Shown: piece by piece, positions 42,692 through 51,110 of the stretch
How positions within the stretch are numbered: the stretch's first letter is position 1
Layout: the number at the start of each line of letters is the position of its first letter
Origin: Burkholderiaceae bacterium
GTDB taxonomy: Bacteria; Pseudomonadota; Gammaproteobacteria; Burkholderiales; Burkholderiaceae_E
Length of the DNA stretch: 64,000 nucleotides
NCBI GenBank assembly: GCA_023954045.1
Contig: JAMLIR010000001.1
Coordinates: 62,001 to 126,000, forward strand
Direction: 5' to 3'
The notes under the pieces: generated by a model
Told to the model about the DNA's origin: nothing
What the model saw: the letters and a program-made list of their open reading frames with translations, nothing else
The model's database searches: none
Translations under genes and position numbers: made by a program

Positions 42692-44106
42692 GCGACGCCG
42701 AAATGCAGGCCGCCGAGGAAGCCGTGCGGCAGGTCGTCCGGCGTGCGCGCGTCGCGCAGTCCGTCGCCGACGGCTGGTCGCAGGCCCGCGTCGACGAAGT
42801 CGTCGCCGCCGCCGCGTGGGCGATCCTCGAGCCGGGCCGCAACCGCGAGCTCGCGGAACTCGCGGTCGCCGACACCGGCGTGGGCAACGTCGAGGACAAG
42901 GTGCGCAAGAACTACCGCAAGACGCTCGGCCTGTTGCGCGACCTGCACGGGATGAAGACCGTCGACGTGGTCGCCGAATACCCGGAGCTCGGGCTCGTGG
43001 AGATCGCGCGGCCGGTCGGCGTCGTGGCCGCGATCACACCGTCGACCAATCCGGCCGCGACGCCGGCGAACAAGATCCTGAACGCGCTGAAGGCGCGCAA
43101 CGCGATCGTGGTGGCGCCCAGCCCCAAGGGCCGCAGCACCTGCGCGAAGCTGCTCGAGTTCATCCACGCGCAGTTCGACCGAGTCGACGCGCCGCGCGAC
43201 CTGGTGCAGATGCTGCCGGGCGCCATCACGAAGGAGTCCACCGCGGTCCTGATGCGCGCGGCCGACCTCGTGGTGGCCACCGGCTCGCAGAGCAACGTAC
43301 GCGCGGCCTACACCTGCGGCACGCCGGCCTTCGGCGTGGGTGCCGGCAACTGCGCGTCGATCGTCGACGAGACGGCCGACTGCGAGGCCGCGGCCGAGCG
43401 CATCGTCCGCTCCAAGACGTTCGACAACGCGACGAGCTGCTCCTCGGAGAACAGCGTCGTCGTCGTGCGCGCCGCGCGCGACCGGCTGCTCGCGGCACTT
43501 GCCGCCCGCGGCGTCGTGCTGCTCGACGACGCCCGCAAGGCGACGCTGCAGCAGGCGATGTGGCCCCGCGGAAAGCTGTCGTCAGACGTGATCGGCAAGT
43601 CGGCGCGCGAGATCGCGGCGGTCGCCGGCTTCGACGACCTCGCCCGGCGCTCCGACCTGCGCGTGCTGATGGTCGCCGAGTCCGACTACGGGCCCGCGCA
43701 CCCGTTCTCGGGCGAGAAGCTCTCGCCGGTCCTCGCGCTGTACGTCGCGCACGACTTCGACGACGCCAGGCGCATCGTCGAGGGCGTCTACGGCTACATG
43801 GGCGCCGGGCACTCGGTCGGCCTGCACAGCGCGATCGACGGTCGCGCCGTCGAGCTCGGCCTGCGCCTGCCGGTGGCACGCGTGATCGTCAACCAGGCGC
43901 ACTGCATCGCCACCGGCGGCAGCTTCGACAACGGCCTGCCGTTCTCGCTGTCGATGGGATGCGGCACCTGGGGTCGCAACAACTTCAGCGACAACATGAA
44001 CGTGCGCCACTACATGAACGTGACCCGGGTCGCGCGCCCGATCGCCGAGCGCGTCCCGGAGCTCGAGGACCTGCTCGGGACGTTCTTCGCAAGGCACGGA
44101 CGCTGA
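42688..44106 (+). CDS. CoA-acylating aldehyde dehydrogenase (SauS/AdhE-N-like)
   Basis: The 472-residue aldehyde dehydrogenase is of the acylating branch. It has GVVAAITPSTNPAATPANKIL, AFGVGAGNCASIVDETAD, the nucleophile region FDNATSCSSENSVVV (catalytic Cys about residue 251) and the C-terminal GSFDNGLPFSLSMGCGTWGRNN. These place it with sulfoacetaldehyde dehydrogenase (acylating) SauS and the N-terminal domain of AdhE. It interconverts an acyl-CoA and an aldehyde with NAD(P)H. It is coupled to tctA (ATGA) and lies 11 bp before an acyl-CoA ligase. With that ligase it could reduce an imported carboxylate to its aldehyde, as SauT plus SauS do for sulfoacetate. Confidence 0.88.
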   Translation: MSDAEMQAAEEAVRQVVRRARVAQSVADGWSQARVDEVVAAAAWAILEPGRNRELAELAVADTGVGNVEDKVRKNYRKTLGLLRDLHGMKTVDVVAEYPELGLVEIARPVGVVAAITPSTNPAATPANKILNALKARNAIVVAPSPKGRSTCAKLLEFIHAQFDRVDAPRDLVQMLPGAITKESTAVLMRAADLVVATGSQSNVRAAYTCGTPAFGVGAGNCASIVDETADCEAAAERIVRSKTFDNATSCSSENSVVVVRAARDRLLAALAARGVVLLDDARKATLQQAMWPRGKLSSDVIGKSAREIAAVAGFDDLARRSDLRVLMVAESDYGPAHPFSGEKLSPVLALYVAHDFDDARRIVEGVYGYMGAGHSVGLHSAIDGRAVELGLRLPVARVIVNQAHCIATGGSFDNGLPFSLSMGCGTWGRNNFSDNMNVRHYMNVTRVARPIAERVPELEDLLGTFFARHGR

Positions 44107-44117
44107 CGCCACGAACG

Positions 44118-45698
44118 ATGAGCATCGAGCACCACCACCCCGACGATCCGCGCACCGTCGCCGCGCTGGTCGATGCGCGCGCCGACGACCGCGGCGAAGC
44201 GACCTATCTGGTATCCACCGAGACCGGCCGCACGCTCGGCTTCGCCGCGCTGCGGTCCTCGTGCCGGCGCATCGGCGCGCTGCTCGACCGGCACGGCGTC
44301 GGGCGCGGCGAGAACGTCGCGATCGTGATGCCCAACGGCAGCGCGACGGTGCGGCTGCTCCTGGGGGCGATGTACTCGGGCCGCGCAGTCGTCCCGGTGA
44401 ACCTTCTGTCGCAGCCCGAGCAGATGCGCTACGTGCTCGACCACGCCGGATGCCGGCTGATCTTCGCGTCGCCCGACTGGGCGCCGCGCCTGCGCGAGAC
44501 GCTCGCCGGCAGCGACCCGGCGCCGCGGATCGTCGAGGTCGCGCCCGAAGCCGACGTGGTGCCGGGCGAGCCCGACGAACCCGGCGGGCAGGCGGCGACG
44601 CGCGGCGCCGACGCGCAGCCGGCCGAGGTCTCGCCCGGGGACCTCGCGCTGCTGATGTACACCTCGGGCACGACCGGCAAGCCGAAGGGCGTGATGCTCA
44701 CGCATGCCAACCTCGCCGCGAACGCCCATGCGATCAGCCGCGAGCACCGGCTCGGCCCCGCCGACCGCGTCGCGGCGGTGCTGCCGCTGTACCACATCAA
44801 CGCGTTCGCGGTGACGATGCTCGCGCCGCTCGCGCACGGCGGCAGCCTCGCGATCTCGCCGCGCTTCTCTGCGGCACGCTTCTGGCCGATGGTCGCCGAG
44901 CACCGCTGCACCTGGATCAACGTGGTGCCGACGATCATCAGCTACCTGCTCGAAGGCGATGCGCCGTCCCGCGCGCAGCTGTCGGCGATCCGATTCTGCC
45001 GTTCCGCGTCGGCGGCCCTGCCGCCCGAGCACCATCGCGCCTTCGAGGCGAAGTTCGGCATCGGCATCGTCGAGACGATGGGACTGACCGAGACCGTCGC
45101 GCCGGCCTTCAGCAATCCGATCGACGCGGCGGAGCGCCGCGTCGGCTCGGTCGGCCGTCCCTCGGGTTGCGAGGCGCGCATCGTCGACGAGCACGGCGCG
45201 ACGCTGCCCGACGGCGAAACCGGGGAGATCCTGATCCGCGGGCCGCAGGTTACCTGCGGGTACTACCGCAACCCGGATGCGACCCGTTCCGCGTTCCTCC
45301 ACGGCTGGCTGCGCACCGGCGACCTCGGCCGGCGCGACGCCGACGGCTTCTTCTACGTGACCGGGCGGATCAAGGAACTGATCATCAAGGGCGGCGAGAA
45401 CATCGCGCCGCGCGAGATCGACGAGGTTCTGCTGCGCCACCCGGCGGTGGTCGACGCCGCCGCCGTCGGAATGCCCGACAGGCACTATGGGCAGGAGATC
45501 CTCGCCTGCGTCATCGTCCGGGACGACCGGCGGGCCGCCAGCCCGCGCGACGAGGATGCGCTGCGCGAGGAACTGCGCGCGTTCTGCGCGACGCACCTCG
45601 GACGCTACAAGACGCCCAAGGAGATCCGCTTCGTCGACGAGCTGCCCCGCGGCCCCTCCGGCAAGGTCCAGCGCCTGAAGCTGCTCGAGCCCTCCTGA
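44118..45698 (+). CDS. AMP-forming acyl-CoA ligase (SauT-like candidate)
   Basis: The 526-residue ANL-superfamily enzyme has P-loop YTSGTTGKPKGVMLTH (about residues 182-197), VETMGLTET, GYYRNPDATRSAF, LRTGDLGRRDADGFFYVTGRIKELI and the catalytic lysine in PRGPSGKVQR near the C-terminus. It forms an acyl-adenylate and then the CoA thioester. It lies 11 bp after the acylating aldehyde dehydrogenase and in the transporter operon, so it likely activates the imported acid. Sulfoacetate is one candidate from gene order; a simple fatty or aromatic acid is not excluded. Confidence 0.88.
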   Translation: MSIEHHHPDDPRTVAALVDARADDRGEATYLVSTETGRTLGFAALRSSCRRIGALLDRHGVGRGENVAIVMPNGSATVRLLLGAMYSGRAVVPVNLLSQPEQMRYVLDHAGCRLIFASPDWAPRLRETLAGSDPAPRIVEVAPEADVVPGEPDEPGGQAATRGADAQPAEVSPGDLALLMYTSGTTGKPKGVMLTHANLAANAHAISREHRLGPADRVAAVLPLYHINAFAVTMLAPLAHGGSLAISPRFSAARFWPMVAEHRCTWINVVPTIISYLLEGDAPSRAQLSAIRFCRSASAALPPEHHRAFEAKFGIGIVETMGLTETVAPAFSNPIDAAERRVGSVGRPSGCEARIVDEHGATLPDGETGEILIRGPQVTCGYYRNPDATRSAFLHGWLRTGDLGRRDADGFFYVTGRIKELIIKGGENIAPREIDEVLLRHPAVVDAAAVGMPDRHYGQEILACVIVRDDRRAASPRDEDALREELRAFCATHLGRYKTPKEIRFVDELPRGPSGKVQRLKLLEPS

Positions 45699-45765
45699 CC
45701 GGGCTCGCCGGACGCCCCGGCGAACCGACTATCATTGAAGCTTTGCTTCGGATCAGGACGTCTGC

Positions 45766-46185
45766 ATGGGCAAGATGACGACCATGAAGGTCGAGGTGCG
45801 CTTCGGAGACTGCGACCCCGCCGGGATCGTGTTCTTTCCGCGCTACCACCGCTGGATGGATGCAGCCTCGCTGCACTTCTTCATGAGCTTCGGGGTGCCG
45901 CCGTGGCACGAGCTCGAGCGCATCAACGGGATCATCGGCACGCCGATGCTCGAGCACCACACCCGCTTCTTCAAGAGCGCCACCTACGGCGAGACGCTCG
46001 AGATCCGCACCGAGGTCGAGGAATGGCGGCCGAAGGTGTTCGTCCAGAAGCACACGATCCACCGCGGCGACGACCTGATCTGCGAGAGCCGCGAGACGCG
46101 CGCGTTCTGCGTGCGCGACCCGGGCGACCGCGCCCGGATCCACGCGGTGCCGATTCCCGAAGACGTGCTCGCGAAGTGCCGCTGA
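45766..46185 (+). CDS. Hotdog thioesterase, 4-hydroxybenzoyl-CoA thioesterase type
   Basis: The 139-residue protein has the single hotdog fold and the 4HBT signature RFGDCDPAGIVFFPRYHRWMD (D about residue 17 is the catalytic aspartate of this class). HHTRFFKSATYGETLEI follows. Such enzymes hydrolyse aryl-CoA or acyl-CoA esters. It is 67 bp after the ligase gene on the same strand and next to the phenol-type carboxylation cluster, so it could serve either. The substrate is inference. Confidence 0.88.
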   Translation: MGKMTTMKVEVRFGDCDPAGIVFFPRYHRWMDAASLHFFMSFGVPPWHELERINGIIGTPMLEHHTRFFKSATYGETLEIRTEVEEWRPKVFVQKHTIHRGDDLICESRETRAFCVRDPGDRARIHAVPIPEDVLAKCR

Positions 46186-46204
46186 GGCCGCGCGCCGGCC
46201 GCAG

Positions 46205-46705
46205 TCAGATCATCAGGCCCGAGCCGCCCGCGGCGCTGGCCATCGCCTCGCGCCCGGCCTGCAGTCCCGCCTCGGCGTGGGCGTCGACGGCGGATGGCGC
46301 CCCGCGGTGCACGATGCTCGAGCTGCGCACCCGGCCCTGGTCCACGGTCAGCACGAGGTCGGGGTAGCGGCGCGGCGCTGCGCCACAGCCCTGCTCGGCG
46401 TCGTCCTGCCGGAAAGCGTGCAAGGTGCCGCTGAACCAGGTCGCGAAGATGCGCTCGCCCGCGAACGGGAACAGGTTCTGCAGCGCGACCGGCGAGTTGT
46501 CGGCCCACTGGCCGGCCAGACCGGCCAGGTAGAGCCACCCGTCGCGGATCTCCCAGCGCGCCGCGTAGCCGCGGCCGTCGGCGCAACCGCCGCCGTGCAG
46601 CCGCGGGCGCTGCCCGATCAGCTCGAAATAGGCCTCCAGCGGCTGCTCGACGAGCAGGAACCGCTTGTCGCGAAACGCGAGCGTGTCGCCATGGTGCGCG
46701 CTCAT
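46205..46705 (-). CDS. Hypothetical protein, last gene downstream of ubiX
   Basis: The 166-residue protein has no signal peptide or membrane segment. It is rich in Trp, His and Gly (FELIGQRPRLHGGGCADGRGYAARWEIRDGWLYLAGLAG; FPFAGERIFATWFSGTLHAF). It reads as a small beta-rich soluble protein that I do not recognise. It follows ubiX on the same strand after 155 bp, so it may or may not belong to the carboxylation operon. The ATG at 46705 has GGGGGTGG close upstream; a GTG at 46711 is possible. Confidence 0.55.
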   Translation of the reverse strand: MSAHHGDTLAFRDKRFLLVEQPLEAYFELIGQRPRLHGGGCADGRGYAARWEIRDGWLYLAGLAGQWADNSPVALQNLFPFAGERIFATWFSGTLHAFRQDDAEQGCGAAPRRYPDLVLTVDQGRVRSSSIVHRGAPSAVDAHAEAGLQAGREAMASAAGGSGLMI

Positions 46706-46860
46706 CTCCACCCCCTGCAGCGCCTCGGTGCTCCTCCTGCGCCGACTATCGCTTCGCGCGCCTGCGCGTGACGACCCGGGAGCGGACGAAGCGGGGCGCC
46801 GCCCCGCCGAACGGTAGGCGGCCGTGGCGCAGGCGCCCCGGGGGGCGAGGCTCCGGCGCT

Positions 46861-47571
46861 TCAGCGCGATGCGACGCGCAGCGTCTCGCGGGTGGCGGCG
46901 CGCTCGACGGCCCGCGGTTCGCCAGCGCCCCGTTCGCCAGCGCCCCGTTCGCCCGCCGCCGGCTCGCCCGCGACCGCCTCGCCGTCGGGCCGGCCGGCCG
47001 CGCCCCGGGCGTGCCCGCTCCAGCGGCGGAACAGGCGGTGCTCGACCCCGACCTGGTCGAGCGCCTTGCCGATGCTCTGGTGGACGATGTCCATGATCGA
47101 CTCGGGCTGGTGGTAGAAGGCCGGCATCGGCGGCAGGATCGTCGCGCCGCAGTCAGCCGCGCGCGCCATCAGCTCGAGGTGCCCCTTGTGAAGCGGCGTC
47201 TCGCGCACCATCAGCACCAGCGGGCGGCGCTCCTTCAGCGTCACGTCCGCGGCGCGCACGACGAGGTTGTAGGTGAACGAATTGGCGATCGCCGACAGCG
47301 TCTTCACCGTGCACGGCGCGACGATCATCCCGCGGGTGCGGAACGATCCGCTCGCCACCGCCGCGCCGACGTCCTTGTTCGGGTAGACGACGTCGGCGAG
47401 TGCGCGCACGTCGTCGAGCGAGTACTCGGTCTCGATCGACAGGTTCATCCCGGCGGCCTCGCTCAGGATCAGGTGCGTCTCCTGCCCCAGCTCCCTCAGG
47501 ACGCGAAGCATCTCGACGCCGTAGACGACGCCAGTGGCGCCAGTGATGGCCACGACCAATGGCAAGCTCAT
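46861..47571 (-). CDS. ubiX: UbiX-type flavin prenyltransferase
   Basis: The 236-residue protein has the UbiX start VVAITGATGVVYGVEMLRVL, FMN-contact region VASGSFRTRGMIVAPCTVKTLSAIANS, and MRETPLHKGHLELMARAADCGATILPPMPAFYHQP. UbiX makes prenyl-FMN, the cofactor of UbiD decarboxylases, such as the one encoded at 49582-51084. The catalytic part ends near residue 192. The remaining 40 residues are an Ala/Gly/Glu/Arg-rich tail with repeated AGERGAGE, encoded by short direct repeats, and are not part of the family. It is 21 bp after the CBS-domain gene. Confidence 0.93.
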   Translation of the reverse strand: MSLPLVVAITGATGVVYGVEMLRVLRELGQETHLILSEAAGMNLSIETEYSLDDVRALADVVYPNKDVGAAVASGSFRTRGMIVAPCTVKTLSAIANSFTYNLVVRAADVTLKERRPLVLMVRETPLHKGHLELMARAADCGATILPPMPAFYHQPESIMDIVHQSIGKALDQVGVEHRLFRRWSGHARGAAGRPDGEAVAGEPAAGERGAGERGAGEPRAVERAATRETLRVASR

Positions 47572-47592
47572 CTGGGGTTTCCTTCTCGAGGT

Positions 47593-48276
47593 TCACGCGG
47601 CCTGCGCATGGCGCCGCGCGTCGACGGATTCGATCACCGCGAAGCCCGCCGCCTCCAGCGCGCCGACCACCAGCGTGACGTCGTCGGCGTGGAAGCGGAT
47701 GATCACGCGCTTTTGCGGGTAGTCGTCGCCGGCCTGCGCACCGTGCGGGCCGATCGGGTAGATGCCCTGCAGCACGGCGCCTGCCGCCTCGGCGACGTCG
47801 GAGATGCGTCCGAGCACGCCGGGCCCGAGCCGCGTCGGCGCCAGCGTCACCCCGCTGCGCCGCTCCCAGGCGCCGAGGCAGTGCGCCGCGAGCTGGAAGA
47901 TCTCGTTGGCCGAGATCACCCCGGCCACCCGCTCTCCGTCCATCACCGGGAACTGCGCGACGCCCAGCTCCTGTCCTCGCCGCAGGCAGTGCTCCATCGT
48001 GTCGCCCACCTGCACCGTCGCCGGATTGCGGACCATCACGTCGCGCACCCTCAGGCGCGTCACGAAGAACGCGAACTCGTCCGGATCCTGGGTGCGCAGC
48101 ACGAACTGGCCCATGCGCAGCAGGTTGGCGCGCGTCACCAGGCCGCGCAGGCGCCCGTCGTCGACGACCGGCAGCGCGTGCAGGTTGTTGTCGCTGATCA
48201 GCCGCTTGGCCTCGGAAACGAGCGTGTCGCTCGGAATCGTCATCGGATCCGGATGCATCCAGTTGCGCACCAGCAT
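47593..48276 (-). CDS. CBS-pair protein with C-terminal ACT-like segment (PpsC-like, phenylphosphate synthase third component)
   Basis: The 227-residue, 24-25-kDa protein has two CBS motifs: MLVRNWMHPDPMTIPSDTLV to about 60, and VRDVMVRNPATVQVGDTM to about 135. A tail resembling an ACT domain follows (KRVIIRFHADDVTLVVGALEAAGF). Size and CBS pair match the stimulatory subunit 3 of Thauera aromatica phenylphosphate synthase, whose other subunits are encoded in this operon. An AGGAG site precedes the ATG, 5 bp after the preceding gene. It may sense adenylates and tune the kinase reaction; this is inference from CBS function. Confidence 0.8.
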   Translation of the reverse strand: MLVRNWMHPDPMTIPSDTLVSEAKRLISDNNLHALPVVDDGRLRGLVTRANLLRMGQFVLRTQDPDEFAFFVTRLRVRDVMVRNPATVQVGDTMEHCLRRGQELGVAQFPVMDGERVAGVISANEIFQLAAHCLGAWERRSGVTLAPTRLGPGVLGRISDVAEAAGAVLQGIYPIGPHGAQAGDDYPQKRVIIRFHADDVTLVVGALEAAGFAVIESVDARRHAQAA

Positions 48277-48281
48277 CGCCG

Positions 48282-49544
48282 CTACTCCTGCGTGGCGACC
48301 GCGCGCGCCGGCTCGCGCGCGCTGCGGTACAGCCGCACGAACTCGTCGACTGCGGCCCGCGCGAACTCGGGCGTGTAGAGATGCAGTGGCACCTCCCTGA
48401 GGCGCTCGGGCTCGGCCAGCCCTTGCCTGAGGCGCGCCACGAACGCGGCGTCGGCCACCGGGTCGTAGATCGGCCGCCCCTCCCGATCGAGCGACGACCA
48501 GCCCTTCGTCGGGACCAGGAAGGTCCAGGGCCCGGTGGCGCGGTTGAGCCGCTGCGCGATCACGTCGGCCGCCTGCCGCAGCTCGTCGGCGGTCGTGCGC
48601 ACCTGCACGCGAAGCTTGTCCTGCACGTACTGCGGCCGGTCCTTCGTCTTCTCCAGCATGTCGGCGCGGCCGCCGTACGAAAGGATGTCCAGCCCGCAAG
48701 GCGCGAGCACCATCGGAATGCCGGTCTCGACCGCCGCCATCAGCCGGTCGGGCCCGGGATCGCGATTGCCCTTGAACAGGTGCTCCATCACGCCGCCGAT
48801 GCAGATGTCGAGCACCCCGTGGAACGCCCCGTCGCGAATCATCTCCTCCATCGCCCGGTCGCCCTTGCCCTGCGCGTGGCAGACGATCGGCGTGAACCCG
48901 GCTTCCTCCAGCATGCCGAGCGCGGACTGCACCGCCATCTCGCCGAATCCGAACGACGAGACCGCGACGCAGGGCTTGTCGAAGCGGATGTTCGTGCCCT
49001 GCGTCATCTCGACCATCCCGCAGATCGCGCCGACCGCATTGACGATCTGCGCCCGCAGCAGCGGGTTCATCTTGACGATGTCGAGCACCGTGTGGTGCAT
49101 CGTGATGTCGCGCGTGCCGACGTACTGGTCGATGTAGGCCGGGTGCGCGGCCATCGGCGAGGCCATCAGCTTGGGCATCCCGAACGGCAGCCGCTTCATG
49201 ATCGAGGTGGCGACCAGCGTCGCCGTGCCGCCCCCGATGCCGATGATGCCGTGCACCCTGCCTTGCCGGACCAGGTCGTCGACGATCGCCGCCGCGCCGC
49301 GAATCTGGTTGTTGGTCGCCGTGTCGCGGTCGCTGCGGTACTTCTCGCGCACCACCTCGATCGGCAGCCCGCCGCGCGCCGCCACGTCCTCGGTGCGGAT
49401 GTCGCCCGGGAACGGCGGCGGCTCCTCCATGCTGAAGTCGAGCAGGATCGGCTCGTGGCCGCGCGCGGCGATGAGGTCCTTCACGAACACGATGTCCTCG
49501 CCCCGGGTGTCGAGGTTGCAGACGATCACGATCCCTTTTTTCAT
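48282..49544 (-). CDS. Tm-1-like ATP-binding domain protein (UPF0261)
   Basis: The 420-residue protein is of the Tm-1/UPF0261 family. It begins KKGIVIVCNLDTRGEDIVFVKDLI and contains GIIGIGGGTATLVATSIMKRLPFGMPKLMASPMAA, GAICGMVEMTQG and SSFGFGEMAVQSALGMLEEAGF. The family binds ATP; its bacterial reaction is not established. It is embedded between ubiD (37 bp) and the CBS gene (5 bp) on the same strand, so it is part of the carboxylation operon. The described Thauera phenol operon has no such gene to my knowledge. Confidence 0.88.
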   Translation of the reverse strand: MKKGIVIVCNLDTRGEDIVFVKDLIAARGHEPILLDFSMEEPPPFPGDIRTEDVAARGGLPIEVVREKYRSDRDTATNNQIRGAAAIVDDLVRQGRVHGIIGIGGGTATLVATSIMKRLPFGMPKLMASPMAAHPAYIDQYVGTRDITMHHTVLDIVKMNPLLRAQIVNAVGAICGMVEMTQGTNIRFDKPCVAVSSFGFGEMAVQSALGMLEEAGFTPIVCHAQGKGDRAMEEMIRDGAFHGVLDICIGGVMEHLFKGNRDPGPDRLMAAVETGIPMVLAPCGLDILSYGGRADMLEKTKDRPQYVQDKLRVQVRTTADELRQAADVIAQRLNRATGPWTFLVPTKGWSSLDREGRPIYDPVADAAFVARLRQGLAEPERLREVPLHLYTPEFARAAVDEFVRLYRSAREPARAVATQE

Positions 49545-49581
49545 CGCCGCGCGCTCCCCTTCTCCGTTCCCCCTCCCCCCT

Positions 49582-51084
49582 TCACTTCTTCTTGACCTCG
49601 GGCCGCGTCAGCCGCCCGATCATGTCGGCGACCGGGCTCGCGCCGACGAAGCCGTAGTCGTTCCAGCGGTCCGAGACCTTCTGCAGCATCGCGCGATCCA
49701 TGAAGATCTCCTGCGGCTTGCTCTTCCACTCGTACGGCGTGCACGCGTCGAGGATGATCCGGCTGGTGATGTCGCGCGCCTCGATCGGCAGCCCCGGGTC
49801 GAGCGGCGTCGAGCGTCCGCGGTCGATGATCTGCGCCGAGCGCTTCGGGTCGAAGCGGGTGGCCAGCGCCCACCAGACCCGGTCCATGTCGTCGGCCTCG
49901 ATGTCGTGGTCGACGACGATCACGCCCTTCACGCCGTAGTGGCCGGTGGTGCTCGCGATCACCGCGTTGCCGACGTGGTTCGAGTGCCCCGGGTACATCT
50001 GCTTGACCGACACCACGGCCCAGAACCGGCCGGTCGCCGCCGCGGGCAGGTACACGCTCTGGATGCCGGGCACCTTCATCGTCTCGAGGTCGTACCACAG
50101 CGCCCCGGTGCGGTTGAGCGACTGGATCATGTGGATGTCGTTGATCGGCTTGCCGACCGTGGTCGACCAGAACACCGGCTTGTTGCGGTGGAGAATGCGC
50201 TTCACGCGCAGCACCGGCTTCGGGTAGTCCTTGCCCTTGTTGCCCGAGTAGTAGCCCGTGTACTCGCCGAACGGTCCCTCGTCCATCAGCTCGTTCGGGT
50301 CGATCCAGCCCTCGGCGATGATCTCGGCGTTGGCCGGCAGCGTGAGCCCGGTCAGCTCCGACTTGAACACCGGCACCGGGCGGCCGCGCAGCGCGCCCGC
50401 CACGTCGTATTCGTCGGTCTGCGAGCTCACCAGCGTCGAACCCGCGAGGAACAGCACCGGATCGCAGCCGACGACCGCTGCCGCCGGCATCAGCTCGCCG
50501 CGCTCCTGGTACTTCTTCATGTGCATGTCGCCATGCTTGCCCTTGATGATCTGCGACCCCAGGATGTTCTTGCCCAGCACCTGCGAGCGGTAGGTGCCGA
50601 GGTTGGTCCAGCCGGTGTCCGGGTCCTGCGTGACCAGGTAGCCGGCCGTCACGAAGAAGCGCCCGCCGTCGTCCGGGTAGAACCACGGCACCGGGAACTT
50701 CTCCAGGTCGACCGCGTCGCCCTCGATCACGTTCTCCATCACCGGCGGGTTGTCGACGAAGGTCGGCTTGACCATCTGCTTGGTGGTGAGCTCCATCCAC
50801 TTGCGCGAGAGCTGGCACATCGTCAGCGACGGATCCTGCTCGAGCGCGATCGCGATGCGCTGCGGCGTGGTGAACGCGCTGGTGAACACCGGGATCGAGT
50901 TCCCCTTGACGTTCTCGTAGAGCAGCGCCGGACCCTTCTGCTCCTCGTTCACCTTCGAGATGTGGCACAGCTCGTACTTCCAGTCGACCTCGGTCTTCAC
51001 CCGATGCAACTGGCCGTTGGCCTCGAGCGCCGCGATGTAGCTGCGCAGGTCGTCGATCAGTCCCACTTCCGTCCTTGCGTTCAT
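49582..51084 (-). CDS. UbiD-family (de)carboxylase, phenylphosphate-carboxylase-like
   Basis: The 500-residue prenyl-FMN enzyme keeps the catalytic triad pattern: R166 in NLGTYRSQVLG, then E269 and E274 in EGPFGEYTGYY. It also has PGHSNHVGNAVIAST and the C-terminal RPEVKKK. Phenylphosphate carboxylase subunits PpcA and PpcB of Thauera are UbiD proteins of this size. Lying directly after ppsB and ppsA homologues, it probably carboxylates the phosphorylated phenol to 4-hydroxybenzoate or a related acid. Only one UbiD is present here. No PpcC- or PpcD-like gene is seen. A CGGAGC site supports the ATG at 51084. Confidence 0.92.
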   Translation of the reverse strand: MNARTEVGLIDDLRSYIAALEANGQLHRVKTEVDWKYELCHISKVNEEQKGPALLYENVKGNSIPVFTSAFTTPQRIAIALEQDPSLTMCQLSRKWMELTTKQMVKPTFVDNPPVMENVIEGDAVDLEKFPVPWFYPDDGGRFFVTAGYLVTQDPDTGWTNLGTYRSQVLGKNILGSQIIKGKHGDMHMKKYQERGELMPAAAVVGCDPVLFLAGSTLVSSQTDEYDVAGALRGRPVPVFKSELTGLTLPANAEIIAEGWIDPNELMDEGPFGEYTGYYSGNKGKDYPKPVLRVKRILHRNKPVFWSTTVGKPINDIHMIQSLNRTGALWYDLETMKVPGIQSVYLPAAATGRFWAVVSVKQMYPGHSNHVGNAVIASTTGHYGVKGVIVVDHDIEADDMDRVWWALATRFDPKRSAQIIDRGRSTPLDPGLPIEARDITSRIILDACTPYEWKSKPQEIFMDRAMLQKVSDRWNDYGFVGASPVADMIGRLTRPEVKKK

Positions 51085-51110
51085 GTCTGCTCCGTTGTGC
51101 GAACCATTGC

